The notes under the pieces are model-generated. The model was not told the DNA's origin. It did not search any database and was given only the letters and a program-made list of their open reading frames with translations. A stretch of 64,000 nt of DNA from Mycteria americana (taxonomy: Eukaryota > Chordata > Aves > Ciconiiformes > Ciconiidae). Each line of letters opens with the position of its first letter. Position 1 is the stretch's first letter. Below are positions 1 through 11,870 of the stretch, piece after piece. A program made the translations under genes and the position numbers. Where the stretch lies: NCBI RefSeq assembly GCF_035582795.1, contig NC_134368.1, positions 30,192,501 to 30,256,500 on the forward strand, written 5' to 3'.

Positions 1-726
1 TCTCAATACCAGAACGTGAACATCCATTCAGTCTACCTCAGCAGGCAGTGGGAAATTGTTCTGGGGAAATTAATCTGTAATTAATGCAGAATTTATGCTT
101 TGGGGGTTATTAGTTTTCTTTAAGTTTCTAGGGCTTGCAAAAATTACTCATGAACGTTTCAACAGTGCCATGCTGTTTTTCTGAACACACCCAGAGACCA
201 CTCTAATGCCTTCCTGACGACCCAGATGTTCACTGCATTGAGGTTTGCTAAGCAAGTAGAGAAGCGATGGCTGAGAATCACAATTCAACAGGCAGGGGAG
301 TAACACAGTACTCACTCCAGGTTCCTGCTTTGCTGAGAATTCAATAAGCAGATGCTTGCACAAGAGCCATTAGCACCAGAAAGCAAAATTGGAAACCATA
401 AAAAACCTAAAAAAACCCCTTAGTGGCCTAATTTGTGAGAGTAAAAAGATTTTAAAAAAAACATTTTGAGGGGGTGGAGGGATACAGTTAGAGGAAAACC
501 TCCTCTTAAAAGCAGCTCTCAAGCCTGGAAAACTAGAAGTGACAAAAAGAAATCCTGCCTGCCCTGTGGCTCCCATTCAGTGTATCACTCACCGCCTGTG
601 TAGAAACCCCACCAGAAGCCCCACCTCACACAAGGCAACTAGACCTCATAATGGGACATACCTTTTTTTTTTCCTATTAATGCCTGATCAGTAGGCTTAG
701 CCTTCTGAACTTGAAGGTGACCAGTC

Positions 727-1385
727 ACAGAATCACAGAATCGTATAAGTTGGAAAAGACCTTTAAGATCATCGAGTCCAACCATAAACCTAACACTACC
801 AAGACCACCACTAAACCATGTCCCTAAGCACCTCATTCAAACGTCTTTTAAATACCTCCAGGGATGGCGACTCAACCACTTCCCTGGGCAGCCTGTTCCA
901 ATGCTTGATAACCCTTTCAGCGAAGTAAAATTTCCTAATATCCAGTCTAAACCTCCCCTGGCGCAACTTGCGGCTATTTCCTCTTGTCCCATTGCTTGTT
1001 ACCTGGGAGAAGAGACTGACCCCCACCTCTCTACAACCTCCTTTCAGGTAGCTGTAGAGAGCGATAAGGTCTCCCCTCAGCCTCCTTTTCTCCAGGCTAA
1101 ACAACCCCAGTTCCCTCAGCCGCTCCTCATCAGACTTCTGCTCCAGACCCTTCACCAGCTTGGTTGCCCTTCTCTGCACACGCTCCAGCACCTCAATGTC
1201 TCTCTTGTAGTGGGGGGCCCAAAACTGAACACAGTATTCGAGGTGCAGCCTCACCAGTGCTGAGTACAGGGGCACGATCACTTCCCTACTCCTGCTGGCC
1301 ACACTATTTTTGATACAAGCCAGGATGCCATTGGCCTTCTTGGCCACCTGGGCACACTGCCGGCTCATATTCAGTCCAACATATA
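727..1385 (-). mobile_element. CR1 LINE, 5'-truncated, young copy
   Basis: The minus strand encodes an uninterrupted C-terminal piece of the CR1 ORF2 reverse transcriptase ([55 protein letters not shown]), ending LRDMV plus stop. It is followed by a short 3' UTR and the diagnostic tandem octamer ATTCTGTGATTCTGTG. Truncation at the 5' end is typical of CR1. The lack of stops and frameshifts over about 190 codons indicates a relatively recent insertion. Confidence 0.93.
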
Positions 1386-4300
1386 TGTACCATGCACATT
1401 GCTGATTATACAATTACTTAACCTATTTAAAATCAGAAGCTTTCAATGGCATGAACTGGATGCTAAACTGGAACGCAAGCTAAACAAATGGCAGGAATCT
1501 TCTTAGATTCATTTGAATCTAAGGATTTATAATAAGGAATATTATATATATAAGGAGAAATAGGGAGAAATAAGGAGATATTTGTCTCCTTATGTTTCAT
1601 GCATTTCTTATTCATTTTTTCTCTAAAACATATAGATGTTTCTTACACTATAAACATCTGCCTAGAAGAAATTAAAATTTTGGATTTGAATGCGTAATGT
1701 TAACTTTACACTACGGCCTTTTTTCTGAATTGTGAATAAAAAGATACTAACCCTTGGACCAAGAATAAGAGCAGCAGCAATATTAATCAAAGGAAAGAAC
1801 ATGGTTTAGAGTCAAACCAAAGCTTCATCTGTTCAGCATAGCTGGATATTTATTTGTCCTCTTCCCAAAGATGAAAATGGACTTACACAATGTCTCACAG
1901 GTCGCTAACCTAATACCTATAAAATTTAGAGGTGACTCATTCATTTTTCAATAGGATATCACTTTGTTCAGAAACATGTCATCTCTGAACATTTTGCTTC
2001 AGTAGGAGAAAATAAAGAAAGAGAAGGATATTTTTTTGAAAGTACCAGGACATCTTGACAGAAATAACTGAAGAGGTGACGAGAAATTAAACCTATTCAT
2101 TCTTGTCGAAGTTATGAAATAACGAGCTGATATAGAAAACTCAAGATTAAGTGGGTTAACAAGGCACTTACATTGGTGTATGTGTTTGACTATTACTTTG
2201 ATATAGTATCAAAGGTTTATGGATCACATAAGGATTTGTAGGATAAAAACTTCCATCTAAGTCACTGAAACAGTAACAGTCTGGTGAATTATTTTGTCAA
2301 AGAAGAAAAATCCTACTGTATTTATGGCTACGACTATTCAATTCTATTCAATTGCCATCCCTAGAACAGATGCCAGCTTTCCCCCCATTCACATTTTCTT
2401 TGGAAATCTCCAAGAGTCACATAATAATCCTACCTATGATGAGGAAGAAGCTAATGGAAACCATCTGGGTTCTTAGCCCTTCCAGACCACTAGCAACACT
2501 ACTCCACTCTGACTTTATAGGGAAAAGGAGAATTGTTAATAACTTCTAAACACATTCAATCATCATTTCAGACTTCCTTTCCAGCCTTGTCTACAAGCAC
2601 TACAAATGTATTTAAACTTGCACCTTTAAAATGGATGAGCAGGGACAAACCAAAGCTTAAAAAAGGCATTTACTACTTAATTCTTTTGTTACATGGTTGC
2701 TACAAATCAAATAGGAAGGGGGAAAAAGAAAAGATAGTTACTTACTCCTACTTACTCTACAGTTCCAGATATTCTTTCAGATACATTATCCATTCAGACA
2801 ATATTCGCACGTGCATAGAACTAGCATCTTTCAAACAATAAGCTGTCTCTCAGTGATGTCTGTCCCTCAACACTGTGTGATGGCAAAAATGCACAGGCTG
2901 TTAAGTCAAGGTGGGCTCAGCCATCTGTGTTTCTTCCTGAAGATGTGAAAATGCAGGAGGTTGGGGAAAGCCTGACAACTGTACCATGTTCTGCTTCTAT
3001 AATCTCCAGGTCCCACTGGTTCTGGGACAACTTTAACATAGGCAAAATAATCCACCCAGCAAAAGATTTGACATCGGAAACAGGAGCAACAGAAGAAATC
3101 TCCGTGTTGCACCACTGGCACATGGAAGTCCAGAGCAGACATAACTGTATATTACAGATATATGCTGTAGTATTACATGAATGCAGAGCTGCAGGTCTGA
3201 GAGACCTGGGATGGAAAGCTCCTCAGTGCTACCAGTGGTTTTATTTCCAAGAGAATGCCCTGACTGCTTTCTGAAATCTAATGAGATGGACAATGCAAGG
3301 AGCACGTAAGTGATTTCTTACTGCTTCATGCAGAGGCAGCAAGGGGAAAAAATTTCCCTAGGAAATGCTTCCTGAGTCTGAGACACTCTCAAGTAACTTT
3401 CAGTAATACTGGAGTGACAGTATAGGCTATTTTGAAACTAGGAGCTCTTTGAGGTGATGAGCAATGGCAATTGCTCTGGGCAATTACTATTACTGTTAAA
3501 TCACTGTTAAGTTAAATCTCTCTGGTATCGAACAGATCAGACGTGGAAGAGTCTAGTACATTAGTTTTTAAAACACTATGTTGCTTACATGGCAGAACTG
3601 AGCGTTACAGGTTTGAGGAAGACAAGAAGGGAAAGACAGACTTTGATAATCACTGGCCAGCCGGTCCCAAAGCACGAGCACCATCCACTGAACATCAGTC
3701 TTGAACTCTCTCTGAACTACGACGCATGAATTGGAATAGATGCAGTCTGATGCAGTCCCAAAGAAGGAAACTCATGTCTACCTTCACTTCCTTTTCCCTA
3801 AGGACTGGATGAAGATGACTTAAATGTTCAATATAGAAAATGCTTCTTTTGCAAGAAAAAGTGAGCCTTGGAATTCAGGAAGAGCAGGAAGAGCACCCAC
3901 AGTGATGCAGCCTGACAGTCTTATTTCCCGCAGGTTTATAAGAGCTGTCCCCCATGGATTATTCTATGAGGAAAAGCTTTTAAAAGTGCCTCAATTTCTG
4001 TGTCCTCTCTGAAAAAAAGCAATTTGTATTGATTTAGCACATATGCAAAGGCTAGGGTCCCACAGAATGCATACTGTTGTGGGAAACATGCTTTGCAACG
4101 AGGGGCAGAGCTTGAATCATCAAAGCATAAACTCCACCATTCCAACGCAGCTCTGGCAGTATGTGATTTTCAGTCTCTTCACTTTCTAGAGGGCAACGCG
4201 TTAAAAACTACCTTATGCTGGCAACAACACTAACAAAAATAGAGAATTATAAACTGTGTCACACCCAAAGAAGCAGATGCTGCAGGGGTTCCACTCTAAT

Positions 4301-4419
4301 GACAGAGATGGTGAAAAGGAACTGAAGGACAACTGGATTCATTTCATCCCTTCATGATTTGGGGATCGGGGAAGAGGGACAGTGGAGCAGACAACCACGG
4401 AGGTAACACTGCCACTTTG
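1386..4419. other. Intergenic or intronic DNA, no gene seen
   Basis: AT-rich, with only short open frames. Overlapping frames on both strands at 2906-3305 were examined and show no recognisable similarity. If the candidate exon at 10658-10732 is CORIN, this is its first intron. Confidence 0.5.
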
Positions 4420-5290
4420 GTCAGTTGTGAGCAAACATACGTTCCCAAGCTGATGCTATGATGAGGTGGCCATCACTTCTAGATAATTCTGTCCCTGATT
4501 ACACGGACATCTGTACTGGGTGTAGGTGGCAAGCTGCTGGCAGTGGGGGGACTGCAGGGGTGGCCTCCATGAGAAGAGGCCAGGGGCTGTCCCATGCTGG
4601 ACATGGCCAGTTCCAGCTGGCTCTGCACCACAGGACACAGCTGAGCCCATCAGCCAAGTTGGTGGTGCCTCTGTGAAAACATATTTAAGAAAGGGCAAAA
4701 AGCACGACACGGGCAGAGAAGTGGAAAAAGAGTGAGAAACAGTAGTGCAAACACCAAGGTCAGAGGAGAAGTAAGTGCTCCATGGCGGAGCAGATATTCC
4801 CAAAAGGACTGCAGCCCATGGAAGATCCACACCGGAGCAGAGGAAGAGTGAGAAGGAAGGAGTAGCAGAGAAGAACCACAGTCCTCCCCTGCAGCGCTCG
4901 TTGCCTCACTGAAGGGACTGAATGCCACCTGCGGGGATAACAAGGGGGAAGGAGAGGAGTCTGGAGTGCAGCTGAGCCTGGGAATGGGGGAAGAAGTGTT
5001 TTCCCCAAGTGTTTTAATGCTTGCTTCTTTTTTTTTTTGTTTTGTTTTACAGTAACTGAATCAGTAATTTAATATTTATATTAATCAGTAATAAACTAAT
5101 TTCCTCCAGTCAAGTCTGTTTCGCCCACAACAGTAATTGGTAAGTGATATCCCAGCCTGTATCTTGACCCACGAGTTTTCTCACACTCGTTCTTCCTATT
5201 TTCTCCCCTGTCCCGCAGGACGGAGAGGGGGCAAGCGAGCGGCTGTGCGGGTGCTTGGCTGCGAGCTGAGGCCACCCCACCACCATACCC
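4420..5290 (+). mobile_element. ERVL-type solo LTR, near complete
   Basis: The order of motifs matches a widespread avian ERVL LTR: a segment reading GAGCCCATCAGCCAAG, then GCCTCTGTGAAAACATATTT at the TATA region (4680-4690), a purine-rich middle, AATAAA at 5090-5095, an R/U5 region reading TAATTGGTAAGTGATATC and CCACGAG, and an end near GCTGAGGCCACCCCACCACC. No internal retroviral sequence adjoins it, so it looks like a solo LTR. The left boundary is approximate. Family recognition is from memory. Confidence 0.72.
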
Positions 5291-5844
5291 AGAGCAGGCC
5301 GTGCTCCAGTGGGTGCCGAGGGCCAGGAACTCCAACATGGATGCACCAGGAGAAGGCATAGCAGCAATCAGACAACGCTTTCTGGTACCTATCGCTGCCT
5401 TTAACCTCCAGATATTCAGATTTCGCAGGTAAAACAAGCAGAAATAAGAGCATATGCATAAATAAATAATTACAAGCACTGCTTTAAATTATAGTGGCTT
5501 GAAACCACAGCTGAGGAGAATCTATCCCTTCAGGGGAGCAGTCTTCTGCACAAGGTAGGCACAGGATGAAATCAAATTTGGACTTCGGAGCTAGCAAGAT
5601 TCTCATCTCTTTTTGAAATGGCAAGCCCTTGCCTGGTTGCTGTCTCATTATTATTTTTACATTTAGGATATTAAACCATTATCCCTGCTTCTTTCATGTT
5701 TGCTGGTTGGAAAGACAAGCCGAAATTAAAAAGGCTACTTGGAAGGGAACCATCTGTTCCACAGCAGGACAGCAGAGATGAATTACGCCTCCATCCGACA
5801 GTTAAAAAAGGAGCAGGGCAGTGACCGTTGGGCTACCAAAGCGC

Positions 5845-6500
5845 ACACCGATGCGGACGGGGGAGCTCCCGGCGCCGGGCGCTGTGAGGCGGCTCAGGCC
5901 GACACGCTGCCCGGCCACGAGCGCTGCCGGCGGGCGCGGCCGGGCGCGCGGGAGCCCCTCGCGCGAGCCACCGTGCCGCGAGCGGAGCCGTTAGCCTGAG
6001 GGGAGCGGTCAGCGGCAGCGCCGGTGCGGCAGCGCGAGCCACCGGGCCCCGGCGCTAGGACCTGCCGGAGGGGCGACCCGGCTGCTCTATTTTTACTACG
6101 GTATTTTTTGCATTCAGACTTTCCACTGCAGGCGGCCCGGGTCAGGGGATCCGCTCTGCCGGCGGAATCTGACAGGTCAGCCCAGCAAGTTATTTATAGA
6201 GGGGCGGGGGACAGAGGGAAGGGATGCGAGCGGCATCATATTCTTCTGTCGCGGGGCTGCGGGCTGGGAGAGGCACCCACGACCGAGCCTCCCCCTGCCC
6301 GTCCTTCAGCCCAGCCGGGCAAGGCGGCTGTGGCGGGGAAACCCCCAGCGCCGCGGCGGGCCGCCGCCCGGCTTGACCTGCGCTTGCCGGCCCGCCCCGC
6401 GCCTCCCGCGCTGCGCCGCCGCTCACGGCCTGGGGAGAGGGGGCAGCCCGGGCCGGCAGGAGGACGAAGAGGCTGCGCCGTGAGCCAAGGGGGCAAGCCA
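5845..6500. promoter_or_regulatory. Second CpG island
   Basis: About 650 bp of CpG-dense DNA between AT-richer flanks, 4.2 kb on the gene-body side of the candidate CORIN exon. It holds a minus-strand TATA/GC-box pair. No convincing coding exon was found in the 450 nt downstream on the minus strand, because the ATGs there are followed by early stops. It could be an alternative promoter, an enhancer or a lncRNA start. Confidence 0.6.
6191..6210 (-). promoter_or_regulatory. TATA box with adjacent GC box
   Basis: On the minus strand CCCCCGCCCC runs directly into CTATAAATA. The TATA box is at 6191-6199, which predicts initiation near 6163. A near-match to a MEF2 site (GTAAAAATAG, minus strand) lies about 70 nt further downstream. 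Use as a promoter is inferred. Confidence 0.45.
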
Positions 6501-7878
6501 CCTAGGCAAGGCCCGGGCGCTCATCCTTCCCTCTTTTCCCCCCATTTTTCCTCACGCAGCCTCTCAGGAAGTGAGGACCCATCTCACACACGTATTAACT
6601 CCTCCCGTTACAGATCCCAGCAAGCGGAGGGGGATTCTTATGCCCTGGCACCCAGACTGAGGCTCGGGACAGTTCCAGACGAAACTGCACACCCTCACAT
6701 GACAAAAATTGACTGCAGACGGTCACTAGGAATTAAAAATACAGAGGCAATGAGGGTAGTCAAGCTGGAGCCTGTCTGGCCACTGTCTTCAGAGGTCGTT
6801 CTGTGTGTGAAGACCTTTTCAAGGAGGATTTAAGCTTTCCTTGTCCTGCTGTGACAATCTGTCACTTCACAAGCAGATATCATCCACCTTTCTCCCTGGC
6901 GCTGGAGAATTGTACTTACCCAGCCTGCCATTTATGAGGTCCATTTCTTTTTGGTAGGGCAAGAAACTGGGACAGAGTAGAAACATCAGTATTTCAAACT
7001 GTAATCAGACTGCCCCCCTCAAGGCCTGCTGCTTAGCTGCTTCGTCCTGAAGGCATTTAAAAATCAGGAGGTGTCTAGCTGCCACATTTGGAAGGGCCTA
7101 GGCTGCATGTGCAAGCCTAGAACTGCCCTGCTGCAAGTGGCCTGACACCCGCCCCTGCTGAACCCTGGCTGGCATTCAGAAACAAGGCATTCATCTGGCC
7201 TTGGAAGCGCTTGCAGAGGATACCTGACACGCTGACAGGATTCAACTCTTCCCACACAATGTACTCGTAGCCACCATCTTTTAAAACCTGACCACACCAG
7301 GAGATAGCGCCGTTGTGTGTAACTGCCTCACAGTGCGTGCTGTTCAGACTGAAAGCAGATGACCTGGTATCCGTGGCCTCCTGGTTCAGGTGCGGTCAAA
7401 GCCACAGCTCCCATCTCTTAAGGGAAGTGCCTGTAGCGCTTATATTGTGCCTGCTGTACTGGGATGGCCTGAATCTGCTGGGCCACTGTGTGGCAAAGAC
7501 TCAGAGAGCCCAAACAGCCACTAGGCCACACCGATGGCCTGCCTGTGTACAAAGAGCTTCATTAGAGTTCAGTATTTGTTGGTTAGAGCAGTTGAGAAGC
7601 GGTGAGAGCAGGAGCTGCTGGGTTTCTTCTCCGGGTGTAACCATCTCAACATTCCCTTGCCTGTTCTGCCTTCTCTTGGAAGGACAATTCCCCTTCTGGT
7701 AAATGAGGTTTCTGTCCGGGTGCTTATCCACCTCAGCCTCCGCACGCACTCCTTGCTTGGCCATGCAAGTAATGACAAGAAATTTTGTGTCTGGCAATAC
7801 ATGGGCTTAGTATAACGGCAGGACAGTAATGTTCCTCGAGGGAGCAGAGTGCTAAGACCTAAACATGTATATCAGCTT

Positions 7879-7881
<3 letters not shown>

Positions 7882-7910
<29 letters not shown>
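7882..7910. repeat. A29 homopolymer
   Basis: Uninterrupted A run. The DNA to its left shows no gene-like or retrocopy structure, so it is not clearly a retroposed poly(A) tail. Confidence 0.95.
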
Positions 7911-7912
<2 letters not shown>

Positions 7913-8134
7913 AGCTCCTACGTTCAAGTAAGCCTGCATTTTTAAATAATTACTGGCACTGTTAACAGTCCTGGCTTTCATTTGTATCTGCAGACATCAT
8001 CTAATACATAATTAACAGCTAAACAATAACACAGATATATTAAATTGCCCTGTGTGCATTGCACATTTTATAAAACACCTCCAGTCGTGACACTTTTCAA
8101 ACCCCCTTATACTTCTGATTCACTGCACACTCAA

Positions 8135-8154
8135 CTTATCTACCACACTTATCT
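8135..8154 (-). promoter_or_regulatory. Paired GATA-type motifs
   Basis: Two AGATAAG motifs on the minus strand (8148-8154 and 8135-8141) are spaced by 13 bp as part of a short tandem duplication. GATA factors are known regulators of CORIN in mammals; that this pair acts on it is speculative. Confidence 0.25.
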
Positions 8155-10657
8155 ACCACAGGCACAGAGGTGAGTGCTAGCAAAGATTTCTGGAGAGGAA
8201 GTGAATGCTTTCTTCACAATTTTATAGTCCCATCTCCAAAAGACTGAGGAAAAACAATGTTTTGTCCTGATGGTCCCATCAAATACTAATGGAGCACGAG
8301 CAGATTCCTCTTGTCTGGGCAAGCGAGCTGTGCTGCCTGGCGCACCACCCCGAGAGCCTTCTCCGGGAAATGAGTGCCGGTGGCTTCCTTAAAAATGTGT
8401 GCTGGGTGACAATTATATGCAAGGTTGAAGGGCCGGGCTTCCCCACGGGCAGAAAAACCCGGCTGTCGGCGTACCCCATAAATGGCTGGTGGAGGAGGGA
8501 AAAAAAGTCAGGAGCATTTCCTTTCTAAAGGAGGTTTGGACATTGTTCGGGATTCCCCTGTCCCCCGGAGGAGCCCCTAGCCTCCTACAGAGCCTTGATG
8601 TCAAAGACACTCAAGAGATGTCACCAGCTTTTACAGAGACACATAAGCAAAGTGCTTCTATAATTCCTTGTATTATTCCTCTATATTTGTCTGGATTAGC
8701 TCAGTGATACACTAATTCAGCGCTGTCTGTGTCACAGAACCTGAGAAGCTCATAACAGAGATCTCCAACTACGGCATCCATTACAAAAACAAAACTAAAG
8801 AATCGCAATTTAGTCCTGCTGACTGGTCCACCTTTTAGGAACACGGGAAGGGTGTAAGTGGCCATATGGAAAAATCCATTCCTGTATTTTTACTGCTGAA
8901 AGCTAAACCTTCCCAAGAGACCCCGTGAATGCATTAAAAGCCCTAGATATTTGATTTCACTTAAGAGTTTCACCATCTCAGCCAGACTGCTAATAATTTA
9001 AAATAAAGGTCAATTAATTAATCGTCTGCCGTGAAATGCGTCCAAGGATTCTGCATTTTAAATCAAGTGGAGCAACGACACTACTGAAGCGTGCTGCCGT
9101 ATTTACAGACTTGTGACAGCCGCTGCTGTGCCATTTCGCCGGCGTGCCGATCGGTGTGACAGCGCGGGAAGCTCCGCCGCCCCTCTGCAGGTGCTACAGC
9201 ATCCAGCGCAGCGCTGCTCCGCGCCACCTCGCCGGCCCTCCCGCCGGCCGGGCGCGGAGAGGAGCCGGCCCTCCCGGCGGGCGCTCCCGCTCGCTCGCCG
9301 CGGGGCTCCGCACCGGCCCCGCCACGGGGAGCGCTGCCCCCCGGGCTGCCCCCGGCCCCGCGGTTCACCTGCGGCCCCCGCCGTGCCTCCCCCTCTGGCA
9401 GCGCCACCCGCACCGGGGACACCGGCAGACACCTGCTCCCCGGCTAGCGAGGGAAGGGCAGACTCGGGGGCTGACCCCGCAGGTTCGCACTCGGGGGCTG
9501 ACCCCGCCCCGTAGGAGCCCTCCTCCCGCGCAGCCTCTCCCATAAGGGCAGGCAAAGCATGCCCCTCCGCCCGCGCATCCCTCCTCCCAGGGGGTGTGCT
9601 GGGGGACTGGGAACACCCGCGCCATCCCCTTCTGACACTTGCAACCACCCAGGGTATTCTGTTCCTCCCTGCAACGATTAACCGCCCCCCTCTGTGACCC
9701 TCCACGGGATGACCACCTCCCGTGCGTGGTGGCGACCAGCGGGACCATCCCGCCGGACAGCCCTGGGAGGAGGGACGAGGGGAGGGGGAAGGAGTCGCTC
9801 CACCCGACCCCGGGGTGCATCCGGCGCCAGGGTGAAGCCAGTCCTCGGGGCTGCCGGGAGGCAGCTACCGCGCCGGGGACGAGCTGACGGGGCATCGGGT
9901 CCCCGGGAGCCCGGGCGCCGGTGGAGCTGCCACGGCCATCCTGCCGGAGGTCAAGCCCAAACTTTGCTCTTGGAAATCCCGGCCGGACCTGCTGCCGTCG
10001 GGCTCGGCGCAACTCCTCCCCGCTCCTTCCAGCGCCAGAGCAATTAACAGCGCACCAGCCCCGTTGATCTTCCCTGCTGACTTTGTGAGAGAGCTGGGGA
10101 AGAGGACGCCGCTAAGCTCTTCGTCAAACGCTAATAACGACCGGTTGTTCACTGCGACTCACCGACATCCTGCGCCCCGAACTCGGCTGTCCCCGGCGCT
10201 TCCCCCGCGCAAGCGAGACTTCGCCACGGGAGCGCTCTGGGACGGCTCCACCGCGGCAGGTTGGGCCGGGCGGTCACTTGCCCCCGGCCGCCTCCCAGAC
10301 CGCGCCTCCCGGGGACACGGCACCGTCCCTGCCTGCGAGCCGCGGCAGATCGCGGGGCTCGGAGCCGGGCTCGCCCCTTCTCCGCTTGCCCGAGCAACCC
10401 GCCGCTCGGCCCCGCGGAGCAGCGCAGGCTGTACGCGGCGCTCGGGGATTCCCCGCCGGACCGGCGGCCGCGCTCCCTCTCTCCCGTCCGCCACCCCCGG
10501 CTCCCGGCGGCGGCCGGGGGTGTCCCCCTGAGCGCGCTGCCCCCGCCCGCACCCCGGGGGTCCCCGAGCGGCGGAGCCAGCCGCCCTCGAAGCCCCCGGC
10601 CCCGTGGCCCCCGGGCGGCCCCACGCGCGGCGGGAAGCGCCCTCGGGCTCGCCTTAC

Positions 10658-10732
10658 CCGGTTGGCGGAGAGGACCTGCCGGTAGCGCTCCTCGTCCGCA
10701 GGCAGAGCAGCGAACTGTTGCATGGAGAGCAT
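10658..10732 (-). CDS. CORIN: Candidate first coding exon of neighbouring minus-strand gene, CORIN by synteny
   Basis: Within the large CpG island an ATG with A at -3 opens 25 codons, beginning MLSMQQFAAL and ending YRQVLSANR, directly followed by a consensus donor (CCGG|GTAAGG) in phase 0. Upstream in the same frame there is no other ATG. In mammals CORIN (atrial natriuretic peptide-converting serine protease, type II membrane protein) starts about 10 kb 3' of NFXL1 on the same strand, which is where this exon sits. I do not recognise the peptide and it does not resemble the human CORIN N-terminus as I recall it. It could be an avian-specific CORIN start or another gene. The transmembrane and LDLR/frizzled exons would lie left of the window. 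Confidence 0.45.
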
Positions 10733-10759
10733 GCTTGGCGGCTGCTGGACCCTCTCCAC

Positions 10760-10853
10760 TTTGGCCGCCCCCCCCTTCTCTGCCTCGCTCTCTGACGAGC
10801 CGCGGCCGCCCGCCTCCCGCACATACACACTTGCGGGGCGGGGGGCTCCGCAT
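10760..10853 (-). promoter_or_regulatory. 5' leader of the candidate first exon with an upstream ATG
   Basis: An ATG at 10853 (minus strand, AAAATGCGG) precedes the proposed start by 121 nt. It is out of frame with it and its frame runs past the start and the donor, so it would form an overlapping uORF if the transcript starts upstream of it. The transcription start is not determined. Confidence 0.35.
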
Positions 10854-11870
10854 TTTGTCTGCTCGGCAGACTCCCCCTCCCCCCTCCTCCACCCAATAAT
10901 AATAAACCTCCGCGAGAAAGCCGCCACATCCCCACCCCTTTTGCACACAAGGCTCTACCCCTTGGGGACAAGCTGAGAGACAGCCCACTTGCTAATTTCG
11001 CCCTACAGCCGTCCCCCAGGGAGGGCGGATGAGGTGGGCACAGCCCTGGCGTCCCGGCCCCCCCGATAAAGGACGTCTCGTCACGCCGCGAAGGGCTTCA
11101 GGTGGCAAGACAAGTCCGAGCCGGGGACGATGTGCGGGGCAGAAACCCGCGGAGCTCGCCCCTCGCACCCCTTACCTTGGCTCGCTGGGGCCCTGGCTCG
11201 CCGGGGCTCTGCCGCGGGGCTGTCCCCGCAGCGCCCTGGGGCTGCCGGCTGCCGGCGGGCCCCGCGCCGCCCGGATGCGCACTTGCGGCTGAGGCTATCC
11301 GAAGCCAGCCCGGGGCACGGACCTACCGGCGCTCCCGGCCCGCCCAGTTGGAGCGCGGAGTTCGGAGCGGGGGGTGGCGGGCCCGGGCCGGGCTCCCGGG
11401 TCCATCCGTCCGCCGTTACCGGGCGCAGGACTCCTCCGGGCGCCGGAGGACCCGCCTGCCTTCTGGATGCTCTTTATTTTACCTTGCGGTCATGCAAAGG
11501 CTTTCGTTTCACCCCAGGGACAGGAAGTTTCGCGCCTACAGGGACTGCAACCCCGTAGCACAGTGCCTTGCCTTTCCCCAACCGATCCTCCCTGTCTCCA
11601 AAAAGAGGGTTGAAAGCGGCGCCGGCCGCTGCCGCCGGCACAGCAGAAGCGGAGGGGAAGGGGCTCCGGCGGGAGGAAGCTCTCCCGGAGCCGGCGACGG
11701 TCTCTCCAGCTCCTTCCCCGCAGCGAGGCTCCGGTCCCAGCCCCTCCGGGGGCCACGCAAGCCTGTCGTGTCCCGTCCCTCCGTGCGAGGAAGCGCTGCG
11801 CGGGAGGGCAGCGGCGGCCGGGGACGCTGCACCTGTCCCCTCGCCGTCCCGGGCGTGACCGACCGCAACG

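Larger units (their letters stand above)
6501..9114. other. Non-coding DNA between the two CpG islands
   Basis: No exon with splice sites or recognised peptide. Contains the A29 run and the paired GATA-type motifs. Would be first intron of the candidate CORIN transcript. Confidence 0.5.
9115..11870. promoter_or_regulatory. Large CpG island, probable promoter of the neighbouring gene
   Basis: About 2.7 kb of very GC-rich, CpG-dense DNA with many GC boxes, flanked on both sides by AT-rich DNA. It contains the candidate first exon at 10658-10732. The long open frames on both strands here reflect high GC content and are not called as genes. A divergent plus-strand transcript could also start here. 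Confidence 0.75.

Noticed and set aside
901..1263. Plus-strand frame of 120 codons
   Set aside because: It is the antisense of the CR1 reverse-transcriptase frame.
2906..3305. Overlapping frames on both strands (up to 115 codons)
   Set aside because: No known motif, no flanking splice sites of note, and neither strand resembles a CORIN exon.
4456..5479. Several minus- and plus-strand frames of 70-127 codons
   Set aside because: They fall in the ERVL LTR and its edge; LTRs of this kind are not protein coding.
6024..6833. 269-codon plus-strand frame through the second CpG island
   Set aside because: Starts at GTG, low-complexity GC-driven composition, and no recognised domain or splice structure.
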